From NCBI GenBank assembly GCA_049972525.1, contig JBMFKI010000014.1, forward strand, positions 1-42,921: a stretch of DNA of 42,921 nt, given 5' to 3'. Under the pieces are notes generated by a model that was not told where the DNA came from, ran no database searches, and saw only the letters and a program-made list of their open reading frames with translations. How positions within the stretch are numbered: the first letter of the stretch is position 1; every line of letters begins with the position of its first letter. The DNA is from JAVZLQ01 sp049972525 (lineage in GTDB: Archaea > Thermoproteota > Bathyarchaeia > Bathyarchaeales > Bathycorpusculaceae). This document shows, one piece after another, positions 1 through 6,831 of the stretch. Made by a program: the position numbers and the translations under genes.

Positions 1-1
1 G

Positions 2-310
2 GCTTATCCAGATCCATCTTATGGTGCGCGACTAAACTTTTATCCAAAATCAGCCGGAGGACTAAAAATCTCCGATTTAATCGAAGAAGCACAAGCCTCA
101 GGCTTCCCACTGAAATTACCTATGTTTAAGAGCTGCTATATGCTGGAAACGGGGCTTGTTAAACGCCTTAATTCTCTAGCCAAAGTCATATACAATTGGT
201 TTCGAAGACTTTCACCAGCGATATTTGTCGTTCTCAGTCTTCCTATTTCTTCAGCCAACTTTGCATCTTCTAGAACTTCGTTTATCCATTTTTCGAAGTC
301 TCCGCGTTGA
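2..310 (+). CDS. Possible 3' end of a gene entering from the left edge
   Basis: One forward frame is open from the window edge to a TGA at 308-310. The first roughly 40 residues have a plausible protein-like composition (they start AYPDPSYGARLNFYPKSAG). I do not recognise the family. From about position 136 the frame lies antisense to a better-supported DUF5752 gene. Either two convergent genes overlap by about 175 bp, which is unusual, or only the first part is real and the true end is obscured by a frameshift. No function is assigned. Confidence 0.25.
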   Translation, partial: AYPDPSYGARLNFYPKSAGGLKISDLIEEAQASGFPLKLPMFKSCYMLETGLVKRLNSLAKVIYNWFRRLSPAIFVVLSLPISSANFASSRTSFIHFSKSPR

Positions 311-471
311 AGGTGAAACTCTAAGGATTTCACGTTAACTTCGTTTACTTTTTCCATGAACTCTTTTAGGGAGCAAGCACTCATACCCGTGTAATTTCCT
401 ATGGATGTGAAGAAGTAGAAGGCCTTCTCTCTTGGAACAGTTCTCAAAATTTTTGATGTGCCCGTTTTCAT
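136..471 (-). CDS. DUF5752 family protein
   Basis: This 111-residue protein has the pattern I associate with the archaeal DUF5752 family: an aromatic-rich start (EKAFYFFTSIGNYTG) followed by a helical segment (SLEFHLQRGDFEKWINEVL). The function of the family is not known to me. No signal peptide or membrane segment is visible. Its ATG overlaps the stop of the upstream Lrp-type regulator in an ATGA arrangement (468-471), so the two are almost certainly cotranscribed and translationally coupled. The family call comes from recalled pattern and was not searched. Confidence 0.75.
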   Translation of the reverse strand: MKTGTSKILRTVPREKAFYFFTSIGNYTGMSACSLKEFMEKVNEVNVKSLEFHLQRGDFEKWINEVLEDAKLAEEIGRLRTTNIAGESLRNQLYMTLARELRRLTSPVSSI

Positions 472-983
472 AAAGCCTTTTCTCCATTATATACTGTTGT
501 GTTCTTTTTATAAATGTTAACCCTTTCAGGATCATTAACCATTGAAAAACCAGTTTCCTTAAACTTTTTAGTCACCATTGAAGTGCGAATCCTTAAAACT
601 CCCGGCAATGGTGCAACTACATGTGCGATAAACTCATGTAGACTTTCTTGATTTTCGGCAACAACCTTCGCAATTATTTGAAGTTCTTCTGACAGGGAGG
701 AGTAAACCTCTAAGACTTGTGGCGCCTGGCAGAGTTTTTCAGCGACTTTTTCGCTTTCCTTCGGATCCGTGTAAATAGTCATTATTGCCGTAACGTTTTT
801 GCCCCTAACCTTCTCCGCGTCCACCACGGCGGTGTACCTTTTTATTACACCGCAGCTTTCCATCTTCTTAATTCTATCATAGACTGTGGAATGCGCCAGC
901 CCCAAACGTTTACCTATTTCGGTGTAAGTGTGCCTCGCATCTTCCTGCAAAGCCTGCAAAATTTTCAGGTCTGTTAAGTCCAA
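468..983 (-). CDS. Lrp/AsnC family transcription regulator
   Basis: An N-terminal helix-turn-helix (LDLTDLKILQALQEDARHTY, then a recognition helix around LGLAHSTVYDRIKKME) precedes a RAM/AsnC-like ligand-binding and oligomerisation domain. The frame is open upstream to an ATG at 1091. I prefer the TTG at 983, which gives 171 residues close to the family norm of about 150, starts right at the HTH, and follows a GAGAGG stretch. An ATG at 1049 is the alternative. The 1091 start falls inside a putative operator (1076-1102) and is unlikely. The gene is first in an operon with the DUF5752 gene. Lrp proteins usually autoregulate, and the upstream inverted repeats fit that. Confidence 0.9.
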   Translation of the reverse strand: MDLTDLKILQALQEDARHTYTEIGKRLGLAHSTVYDRIKKMESCGVIKRYTAVVDAEKVRGKNVTAIMTIYTDPKESEKVAEKLCQAPQVLEVYSSLSEELQIIAKVVAENQESLHEFIAHVVAPLPGVLRIRTSMVTKKFKETGFSMVNDPERVNIYKKNTTVYNGEKAL

Positions 984-1075
984 CGTTAAGGAATTTCCTC
1001 TCTGCCTCAAAGGTCTTTTCCCCCTTCTATGATACGTGACAATGCGCATGAATTTATGGTTTATTGCCTTAAAAA

Positions 1076-1157
1076 TGTAGAAAATTCTCATTTTTCCCTA
1101 CAGGTTTTCACTTCAAACACTTCGGAAAATTGTAGACAATGTTTAGATTTACCTACA
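1076..1157. promoter_or_regulatory. Two Lrp-type operator candidates, TGTAG-N17-CTACA twice
   Basis: TGTAG at 1076-1080 faces CTACA at 1098-1102, and TGTAG at 1131-1135 faces CTACA at 1153-1157. Both inverted repeats have exactly 17 nt between arms, and the two units are exactly 55 bp apart, about five helical turns. They lie just upstream of the Lrp-type gene and 126 bp before the divergent gene at 1283. This geometry fits cooperative binding of an Lrp dimer or octamer on one DNA face. The repeats are seen directly; the identity of the binding protein is inferred from position. Confidence 0.6.
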
Positions 1158-1282
1158 AAAATTCAATTCTAGCCTATTATTATCTTCACTTTTTCAAAAT
1201 AAATAGATAAATAAGTTTAAATTTGTGCTTGACAAATAGAATATTGTTCTAGAAGATTCTAACAGGGAGATGCGGTAGAAAT

Positions 1283-1771
1283 ATGAAGATGCCTAAGGTT
1301 TGGGAAATTCTCGAAAAGTTCAAAAATTTATGTAGGCTTCGAGGCTGGAAAACTTCTGAAAATGAGGATTTAATTGAGGTTGGCGATGAATATCACAATT
1401 TCTTGTATGCAAGGGATGTCCACCCATCATCATTCAAGAAAATTGCTTCAAGCGGAAAATGTGTAGTCCGCGAGGGCTTATCTTACAAGATTGTTGAGCC
1501 TTCATATACTGCATGGCTGTTTTTAGAGCCCCCTTCAAAAGTGCTTTTAAGAACAGTTTTTGAGAATCCAGAGTTCGCTGAGCAGATAGCGCTTTATGAC
1601 TTAAGCCCATTACTGGAGGGAAAAAACTCGTGCACAAAGCTGAACATGACTGAAAGCGTCGTCTTCCAAGAGTTTGAACATTTCCTTGAGAATGAACTAA
1701 ACGTCAAAGTACAGCCTATCAGGCTTTCTGATAGTCAAACCTTACTTAATGATATCGCAGTTGAAAACTAG
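1283..1771 (+). CDS. Hypothetical protein, 162 residues
   Basis: I do not recognise the family. The product is a soluble mixed alpha/beta protein with a helical start (VWEILEKFKNLCRLRGWK), scattered cysteines without a CxxC pair, and an acidic C-terminal half. It has no membrane segment or signal peptide. ATG at 1283 follows a GGGAG stretch about 13 nt upstream; ATG at 1289 is an equally possible start. It is divergent from the Lrp gene across about 180 bp of AT-rich DNA that holds the putative Lrp operators, so Lrp might regulate it too. Confidence 0.65.
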   Translation: MKMPKVWEILEKFKNLCRLRGWKTSENEDLIEVGDEYHNFLYARDVHPSSFKKIASSGKCVVREGLSYKIVEPSYTAWLFLEPPSKVLLRTVFENPEFAEQIALYDLSPLLEGKNSCTKLNMTESVVFQEFEHFLENELNVKVQPIRLSDSQTLLNDIAVEN

Positions 1772-1842
1772 CTAAGCTACAACTGGCAAATTTTCAAAGG
1801 CTTGATAAAGGCGAAACTGCAAAATAGTTCTTGTGAAACGGA

Positions 1843-2436
1843 ATGTCACAGGACGCCGAAAAAATAAAGCGGCTAGCCGAGTTTAAGGAGAGGATCGAGA
1901 AAAGGATTGAACAGCTTAAAGCGGAACTTGAAGAACTTCAAATAACCCTTGAACTTGTAAAATCTATTTTACTGGAAAAGGGGTTTAAACGAGCCGAAAT
2001 CACAATGAAACCTGAAGCCTTAGCGGAAACAGCGCCAAAAAAAGCGGAAACGGAGGCAGTTCCACCAGCGCCTCCAGTTGAATATGAAAATGTAATCCAA
2101 CTAAAAGCCACTTCTGGAGAGTTACTTGCAACACTTTATGTAGGCGAAAACACCCTGCGTGTGGTGCCAGCTGAAGACAAAGATTTCAACGTGGACACTC
2201 CACCATTCAACTCTTTCCTCGTTGAAAGAGTTTTAATGAAAATGCAGGAAAAGGATCTTGAACTGGCAAGGGCTGGACAGCTGCCACCAGAAAAAGTTTT
2301 CTCCTACAACATTGTTAAGGAAGGCAACTTCCTCCGCGAAATCTACATAAAAAATGTTGATGAGGAGCGCATGAGGGAACTTAAATCGAGCATTAGATGG
2401 ACTTTGGAGAAGATGTATGAAAAGATGAAGGAATGA
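1843..2436 (+). CDS. Conserved archaeal hypothetical protein with N-terminal coiled coil
   Basis: This 197-residue protein has three parts. Residues 5-50 form a strongly heptad-like coiled coil (IEKRIEQLKAELEELQ). An Ala/Pro/Glu linker covers about 55-85. A globular domain follows, rich in beta strands and ending in a basic/acidic helix (IRWTLEKMYEKMKE). The composition suggests a homo-oligomer with a tethered C-terminal domain. I cannot name the family or function. Its stop lies 5 nt from the stop of the convergent DUF2148 gene. Confidence 0.75.
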   Translation: MSQDAEKIKRLAEFKERIEKRIEQLKAELEELQITLELVKSILLEKGFKRAEITMKPEALAETAPKKAETEAVPPAPPVEYENVIQLKATSGELLATLYVGENTLRVVPAEDKDFNVDTPPFNSFLVERVLMKMQEKDLELARAGQLPPEKVFSYNIVKEGNFLREIYIKNVDEERMRELKSSIRWTLEKMYEKMKE

Positions 2437-2441
2437 AGCTG

Positions 2442-3014
2442 TTATCGCCTATCGAAGTATATGTTTTTGCCCTTTGCAGATATCGGAATTCCCATTATAA
2501 CAGTAGCCTCTGGAAGCAACTTCAACCTTAAAGCCGCCGTGCCAATACGGTACATTATGCGGTTGTCAACATTTAAAATTCCAGCCATCTTCACCGCGGA
2601 ACCCAAAGCTATTCCCAAGTCAAGAACCTTAAAAACGCAGTTTGGCCCATAGAAATCCTGTCCAAGCTTTTTCTCCTCTTCATCAAACTCCTCGCAGTTT
2701 TTGTCTCCACATGCACCGCAATTTAGTCCAACACTTTTATTCCCTCTAACACCGACCAGTATAACCGCCTCTGAATCGCGAACGTTCTTCGCATCTCTTT
2801 TGAAACCTTCAATTTTCCTCTCCTCAGCGATTTTCTCCATCATTTCTGCGATAGCATCCTTTTCCTTATCATAAATTATGCATGTTAAGACATCGTCTAT
2901 TCCAGCTGTTTTAGGGGCTGTTCTAGCAGCTATCATCATAAGCCTAGCTGCCTCAAGGAGCCCTTCACGTTCCCCTTTCACGCTTTCAATTATTGGAGGG
3001 CACATGCTCATCAC
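2442..3014 (-). CDS. DUF2148 ferredoxin-domain protein
   Basis: This is a 190-residue protein of the DUF2148 type, found in archaea and anaerobic bacteria and thought to bind an Fe-S cluster. The key cysteines are in LNCGACGDKNCEEF (about residues 98-111), with an additional Cys in GPNCVFKVLDLGIALGSA. The N-terminal helix (LLEAARLMMIAARTAPKTAG) is typical of the family. The redox partner and substrate are unknown. It is cytosolic, with no membrane segment. Neighbouring thioredoxin on the same strand suggests redox metabolism, but 188 nt containing a small ORF separate them. The Met at residue 4 could be the real start. Confidence 0.85.
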   Translation of the reverse strand: MMSMCPPIIESVKGEREGLLEAARLMMIAARTAPKTAGIDDVLTCIIYDKEKDAIAEMMEKIAEERKIEGFKRDAKNVRDSEAVILVGVRGNKSVGLNCGACGDKNCEEFDEEEKKLGQDFYGPNCVFKVLDLGIALGSAVKMAGILNVDNRIMYRIGTAALRLKLLPEATVIMGIPISAKGKNIYFDRR

Positions 3015-3061
3015 ACAAGTTCATCTTACTCTATAAACCTTAAAAGTTTAATTAGCCAATT

Positions 3062-3202
3062 TTAGAACGGTTTGAAGACAGTCTTCAAGAGCTCAACTAT
3101 TTTGTTTAACTGTCCAGTGTACATGCCAATCGCCAAAAATGAGAATCCAAGCAGTAAGAGAAGCGCACCTATTATCCGTTTTTCTTGAACATCCACAGGC
3201 AT
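3062..3202 (-). CDS. Small single-pass membrane protein, 46 residues
   Basis: A small gene starts at the first base after the thioredoxin stop: TAA at 3203-3205 is followed by ATG at 3200-3202. The product has a short charged N-terminus (MPVDVQEKR), one hydrophobic helix of about 20 residues (residues 10-29, IIGALLLLLGFSFLAIGMYT) and an amphipathic basic tail. Adjacency to thioredoxin and normal codon use make it credible, most likely the last gene of the DUF1893–thioredoxin operon. Function is unknown. A thioredoxin-tethering or quinone-related role would be speculation. Confidence 0.65.
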   Translation of the reverse strand: MPVDVQEKRIIGALLLLLGFSFLAIGMYTGQLNKIVELLKTVFKPF

Positions 3203-3649
3203 TTACCCCAGATACTTATCCAAAACTGCTTTGATATGGCTTTTTGGTACAAGTCCAACAATTCTCTCAACTTCTTTGCCATTTTTCATGAGCACGAGTG
3301 TTGGAATGCTGAAAATCTGGAAGCGTTCTGCAGTCTGCGGGTTCTCATCCACATTGAGCTTGCCAACTAAAATTTTCCCAGCGTATTCTCTGCACAGTTC
3401 CTCTATTGTTGGGGCTAACGCTTGGCATGGACCACACCATGGAGCCCAAAAGTCAATTAAGGCCAAAGCATTCTTGTTGACGATGCTGTCAAAGTTTGAA
3501 TCTGTTACATGCGCTGGTTCTGTCGGCATTTTTTCTTTCTCCATTCTAGCCTTCATTAATTCTTGAAGTTTCTTTTCCCGTATGTGCTTTAGTTCTCTGT
3601 CTTCCTCTGATATAAATTGTTCGTGCTTCCTGCTCATCGTATCATCCAC
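3203..3649 (-). CDS. Thioredoxin with a charged N-terminal extension
   Basis: The C-terminal about 100 residues are a canonical thioredoxin fold with the active site WAPWCGPC (about residues 71-78), the cis-proline loop FSIPTLVLMKNG, and the closing helix. It should act as a cytosolic disulfide reductase. About 45 extra residues precede the fold and form a very charged helix (EDRELKHIREKKLQELMKAR), absent from standard thioredoxins of about 105 residues. It overlaps the upstream DUF1893 gene by 8 bp, so they form an operon. ATG at 3637 (MSRKHEQF) is an alternative start. Confidence 0.95.
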   Translation of the reverse strand: MDDTMSRKHEQFISEEDRELKHIREKKLQELMKARMEKEKMPTEPAHVTDSNFDSIVNKNALALIDFWAPWCGPCQALAPTIEELCREYAGKILVGKLNVDENPQTAERFQIFSIPTLVLMKNGKEVERIVGLVPKSHIKAVLDKYLG

Positions 3650-4082
3650 TACTCTCTTTTAACTTGCTTTGAAGAACTTTAAACTTTGCGTAGGCTTCCG
3701 CTGGATTTGCCAGCTCATCTGCGAGTTTTTCAAATGGACAAGTTTCAGTTCTGTTTGGAGCTAATATATTCTGAACAAGCGTTTCCCACTCATGGTGAAT
3801 TGCATGTTCTCGCAGCGTTTCCTTTGCCCTTTCACTTAATACAACAGCGTAAACTGCTTTTACTTCAGCGTTGACGCATAACAACGCTATTGCCTTTCCA
3901 ACAACCTTATCTGCGACGGAACTTCCACGAAGTTTCCCTCCAAACTTCTCCATTGCTTCCAGAAAACCAGAAACTCCAAAAGAAGAGTTCTCAAAAATCA
4001 CCTTACCGTCCTTTACTATTGAAAGGGTTAACCGCCTTTCTTTAAGTCTCTTTTTAGCTATATCTAAATCCATATTCTTCAT
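3642..4082 (-). CDS. DUF1893 domain protein
   Basis: This 146-residue protein matches the DUF1893 family as I recall it: an N-terminal KKRLKERRLTLSIVKDGKVI, then GSSVADKVVGKAIALLC with the conserved Asp and Lys, and a C-terminal CPFEKLA. Family structures have a cytidine-deaminase-like fold (TM1506), but no deaminase activity is established. A Cys in the final part (TCPFEKL) is typical. It is the first gene of an operon with thioredoxin, which may fit a redox or repair role, but this is inference. Confidence 0.85.
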   Translation of the reverse strand: MKNMDLDIAKKRLKERRLTLSIVKDGKVIFENSSFGVSGFLEAMEKFGGKLRGSSVADKVVGKAIALLCVNAEVKAVYAVVLSERAKETLREHAIHHEWETLVQNILAPNRTETCPFEKLADELANPAEAYAKFKVLQSKLKESSG

Positions 4083-4104
4083 TTTCTTTTAAGATAAGTC
4101 TTAA

Positions 4105-4551
4105 TCATTTATTAATTTTCCACGTAAATATGCTGTTTTTAGGCATTTGCGCCACTTTCCACGCCAACTCCTCATCAGGGACTCCTTGCAAGAGTTTCTG
4201 TTTAAGTTCCTCAACCAATTGTTGGTTAACGTAAATCCTTAGCATTTTTTTGGAACCTTGCAGTTTAAAGTGAATTGTTATCTCTTTCTCCGAATTCTCC
4301 AGCAGCAGTCTTCTGTTTCCAACAGTGCATTGAGTTGAAGCTTGAACTCCATCAATTACGCATGAAAATGGTGTTGCCATCGGAACTTTAACAAGCGCCT
4401 CCATCTTTCCGTTTAATGTTTCTTTTGCGAACTCGCCTATCTTTACGCCGATCACGAGAAATGGACCAAGATGCCCATGAAGCTCCCGTGCTCTTTTTAT
4501 CACAGAATCCAAGTTACCTTTATTTTTACGCACCAATAATTTTCCTCGCAT
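4105..4551 (-). CDS. FmdE/FwdE-like protein (formylmethanofuran dehydrogenase subunit E family)
   Basis: The N-terminal half contains the FmdE-family signature ARELHGHLGPFLVIGVKIGE (about residues 20-39) and the core DGVQASTQCTVGN (about 67-79), whose His and Cys are typical metal-site residues. At 148 residues it lacks the C-terminal zinc ribbon of longer FmdE proteins. Despite the name, stand-alone members are not shown to be dehydrogenase subunits and may bind metal. It is divergent from NikR across 218 bp, and the shared spacer has inverted repeats. A nickel-related role or regulation is therefore plausible. Confidence 0.85.
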   Translation of the reverse strand: MRGKLLVRKNKGNLDSVIKRARELHGHLGPFLVIGVKIGEFAKETLNGKMEALVKVPMATPFSCVIDGVQASTQCTVGNRRLLLENSEKEITIHFKLQGSKKMLRIYVNQQLVEELKQKLLQGVPDEELAWKVAQMPKNSIFTWKINK

Positions 4552-4590
4552 TAGACTTTTCCAAGGCGCCCATTACCGGCAAGGTTATAG

Positions 4591-4677
4591 TCAAGCTAGG
4601 TATTCCGCTCCATATGGTTCACGTTCTTCAACTTCAAAGGTTTCAACAACTCTTTCTAAATCGTCTGGTATAAGCAA
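4591..4677 (-). CDS. Possible 28-residue ORF upstream of the FmdE-like gene
   Basis: A TTG-initiated frame encodes an acidic, protein-like peptide (MLIPDDLERVVETFEVEERE, ending PYGAEYLA) and stops 39 nt before the FmdE-like start on the same strand. The frame stays open upstream without an ATG or GTG. It may be a small leader protein or the C-terminal remnant of a lost gene. The evidence is amino-acid composition only. Confidence 0.25.
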   Translation of the reverse strand: MLIPDDLERVVETFEVEEREPYGAEYLA

Positions 4678-4687
4678 GACTAAACTG

Positions 4688-4742
4688 GTAGCACTTTTAT
4701 GAATTTTAGTATTACCATGTTACATAAAAGCTTTATGGCTAC
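4688..4742. promoter_or_regulatory. Inverted repeats in the FmdE–NikR divergent promoter region
   Basis: CTTTTATG (4694-4701) faces CATAAAAG (4723-4730), and CATAAAAGCTTTATG (4723-4737) is itself palindromic. An outer pair GTAGC (4688-4692) and GCTAC (4738-4742) frames the block. NikR proteins bind dyad operators as tetramers and often control their own neighbourhood, so this is a candidate NikR operator serving one or both divergent genes. It does not match the E. coli NikR consensus as I remember it. The repeats are observed; the function is inferred. Confidence 0.45.
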
Positions 4743-4769
4743 ACAAATTATGGTTATAACGGGAAATCT

Positions 4770-5177
4770 ATGGCTAAAATTGTCCGCGTAGGAGTAACAT
4801 TTCCACCAGATCTGCTTAAGGACTTTGATGAAATGATTAATAAAATGGGTTATGAAAACCGCTCAAAAGCAATTCAAGATGCAGTGAGGACATTTATTTC
4901 CGAGAAGAAGTGGCTACAAGGAGAAAGCGGCGAACAGGCTGGAGTTTTAACCGTGCTTTATGACCATGAAGTTAGAGGGCTAGAGAGCATGCTCACAGAC
5001 ATACAGCACCGCTACTTGCACATAATCTGTTCGACAATGCACATCCACCTAACCGAGCGCGACTGCTTGGAAGCTATTGCCGTAAGGGGAAACGTTGCTG
5101 AGATCAGAAAACTAAGCGATGAATTAAGCTCAAAAAGAGGCGTTAAAATACTTAAAATAACCATCGTCCAAATTTAG
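4770..5177 (+). CDS. nikR: NikR nickel-responsive transcription regulator
   Basis: The N-terminal ribbon-helix-helix (residues 1-45: RVGVTFPPDLLKDFDEMINK, then NRSKAIQDAVRTFI) binds DNA. The C-terminal ACT-like domain carries the nickel ligands: one His in the HRYLH segment, the two His of MHIHL and Cys in ERDCLEAIAVRG, matching the family's His-His-His-Cys square-planar site. The length of 135 residues is normal. It would repress nickel uptake or nickel-enzyme genes when nickel is sufficient. No transporter is in this window; the only candidate targets here are itself and the divergent FmdE-like gene. Its stop overlaps the nadA stop by 4 bp on opposite strands. Confidence 0.93.
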   Translation: MAKIVRVGVTFPPDLLKDFDEMINKMGYENRSKAIQDAVRTFISEKKWLQGESGEQAGVLTVLYDHEVRGLESMLTDIQHRYLHIICSTMHIHLTERDCLEAIAVRGNVAEIRKLSDELSSKRGVKILKITIVQI

Positions 5178-6094
5178 CCTTGCTTGCCAGTTAACTCAAA
5201 CATTTTCTCTAACGCTTTTTTAGCGTTCTTTGCTACTGGGTCTGGAACATTGATAACGTATTTTTCATCCTTCAAAGCCATGTAAAGCCTCTCAAGAGTA
5301 TTTAACTTCATGTTCGGACATACAGCATCCCTGTAGGCTAGCATGAAAGTTTTTCCCGGATTTTCCTTCTTTAGGCGATGCAGAAGGCCATCTTCTGTTG
5401 CAACGATGAATGTTTTTGCATTGCTCTCCCTTGCATATCGGCACATTTGCGAGGTGCTCCCGATAAAGTCGGCTATGCTGCGCATTTCTTGAGTGCATTC
5501 TGGGTGAACCATCACAACTGCGTCTGGATGCTGCTCCTTCAAGATTTGCACTTCCTCCGGTTGGAAAAGCAAGTGTGTTGGACAGAAACCCCACTCTGGA
5601 ATTGGTATAATTTTCTTTCCAGTTTTAGCTTGAACGTATTCTCCTAGGTTGCGGTCAGGTCCGAAAAGGATAGTTTCCGCATTTAAAGATTCTATGACCT
5701 CCACAGCGTTGGCAGATGTGCAGCAAACGTCACAGTAGGCTTTGGCTGACGCCAAAGTGTTAACATAAAGGACAACTGGCACAAGCGGGTACAGAACCTT
5801 CCACCTCTTAATTTCATCAACCGTAAGCATCTGCGCCATCGGGCAGCGTGCACCAAGAGTCGGCAGCAAAACCCTCTTTCCAGGATTAAGTATCGCGGCG
5901 GATTCAGCCATAAAATCTACTGCTGAAAAAAGTATAATTTCAGCCTCTTTTTCTTCCATTGCTTTTCTGCTCAATTCTATGCTATCGCCAACATAGTCTG
6001 CAATGTCCTGAATTTCCGGTCGCTGGTAGTTATGAGCGAGAATTATAGCCTTCTTCTCTTTCTTTAGTTTTAAAATTTTTTCAGCCAACTCCAC
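5174..6094 (-). CDS. nadA: Quinolinate synthase
   Basis: NadA condenses iminoaspartate with dihydroxyacetone phosphate to make quinolinate in NAD synthesis, using a 4Fe-4S cluster. The 306-residue length is that of the archaeal enzyme. Visible landmarks are LAHNYQRPEIQDIADYVGDS near the N-terminus, the cluster cysteines in ARCPMAQM, AYCDVCCTSANA and AVCPNMKLNT, and the substrate-loop segment HPECTQEMRSIADFIGSTSQ. nadB/aspartate dehydrogenase and nadC are not adjacent, so it appears to be a monocistronic gene. The spacer upstream (6095-6248) is AT-rich and holds no other gene that I can see. Confidence 0.97.
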   Translation of the reverse strand: MELAEKILKLKKEKKAIILAHNYQRPEIQDIADYVGDSIELSRKAMEEKEAEIILFSAVDFMAESAAILNPGKRVLLPTLGARCPMAQMLTVDEIKRWKVLYPLVPVVLYVNTLASAKAYCDVCCTSANAVEVIESLNAETILFGPDRNLGEYVQAKTGKKIIPIPEWGFCPTHLLFQPEEVQILKEQHPDAVVMVHPECTQEMRSIADFIGSTSQMCRYARESNAKTFIVATEDGLLHRLKKENPGKTFMLAYRDAVCPNMKLNTLERLYMALKDEKYVINVPDPVAKNAKKALEKMFELTGKQG

Positions 6095-6248
6095 CTAAAT
6101 TCGCCTTTACACTATTTTACCTTTCTTAATGTTGTAGGTTTTTCTTAACCAAACAGTAAGATATATCCTTTGCTTAACCACCTCATTCTTAAACAAAAAG
6201 TTCCAAAACATCGGTTGTACACATATTAACTTTGAATTGGAAACTAAT

Positions 6249-6363
6249 TGGTGCAGGGGGTGGGATTTGAACCCACGAACCCCTATGGGACGGGATCTTG
6301 AGTCCCGCGCATTTAGCCCCTCTTTCGCTTAGTGCAGGTTTGACCATGCTCTGCCACCCCTGC
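6249..6363 (-). tRNA. tRNA-Leu(CAA), with D-loop insertion and encoded CCA
   Basis: On the minus strand the acceptor stem GCAGGGG pairs with CCCCTGC, followed by discriminator A and an encoded CCA (6249-6251). The anticodon stem CGGGA/TCCCG closes a CTCAAGA loop with anticodon CAA (reads UUG). The T arm is GTGGG/CCCAC with loop TTCAAAT, and the long variable arm (TCCCATAGGGGTTC) marks a class II tRNA-Leu. The D stem GCA/TGC is interrupted by about 27 extra bases after GGTCAAA. Removing them leaves an 85-nt body of exactly the usual archaeal tRNA-Leu layout. Confidence 0.9.
6312..6338 (-). other. Probable non-canonical intron in the D-loop of tRNA-Leu
   Basis: Twenty-seven bases separate the D-loop end (GGTCAAA) from the 3' D-stem strand (TGC). 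Archaeal tRNA introns outside position 37/38 are known, mainly in Crenarchaeota. A perfect bulge-helix-bulge is not obvious: GCACTAAGC and GCTAAATGC form an imperfect nine-position helix with two mismatches, and CTGC can pair with GCGG in the 3' exon. The boundaries could shift because TGC flanks both sides. The extra bases are certain; splicing is inferred. Confidence 0.6.
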
Positions 6364-6831
6364 ACCTTTGGGCAAAGCTCATTTTTCTTAACTTCCTTTA
6401 GTTTCTATTATCCTTTTCCAATGCTGATAATGTTGTATATGTGAATCTTTTATCGAACCCGTTTCCTCCATCCATCTAACCACTTGCCTCTTGGCTTAAC
6501 TTTTGTTTGCATGCGCTTTCAATAATAACAATGATGTAACCTTTATAACATTTTGACTTGGCTTGGCTACCGCCGCTCACGCAATTTTCTAAACTAGCCT
6601 AGCTTATTAATTATTCACTGTAGTCATTTTATATACTGCCAATTCTGGCGCAAATCGGAGATTTGCACAAAAAAGTTTATTAATGTGGTGTGTTGTTTAC
6701 GTTTTTTAGCTCTTTAAAATCGGAGACTTTTTCGTTGGATGACCCTCACATCGGAGGAAATTAAAGGTTTGAAGAAGTGCACATCAAGTGTTCCTATTCA
6801 CTCGTATTCAAAATTATGGAGGATTACGTAA
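6364..6831. promoter_or_regulatory. rpoB leader: TATA-like box, palindrome and repeated motif
   Basis: The 468 bases between the tRNA and rpoB hold no convincing gene. A TATA-like TTTATATA lies at about 6628-6635. A perfect dyad GCAAATC-GGA-GATTTGC occupies 6650-6666, near the start site that box would give, and the string AAATCGGAGA recurs around 6717-6726. If the box is used, the rpoB leader is about 175 nt, long for an archaeon. The dyad could be an operator or an RNA hairpin. A GGAGG ribosome-binding site at 6818-6822 precedes the rpoB TTG by 9 nt. Confidence 0.45.

Noticed and set aside
6739..6831. 30-residue ORF abutting rpoB, as a possible rpoH
   Set aside because: The peptide (MTLTSEEIKGLKKCTSSVPI) has none of the RpoH features and is less than half the expected length. 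It is probably a chance frame in the leader.
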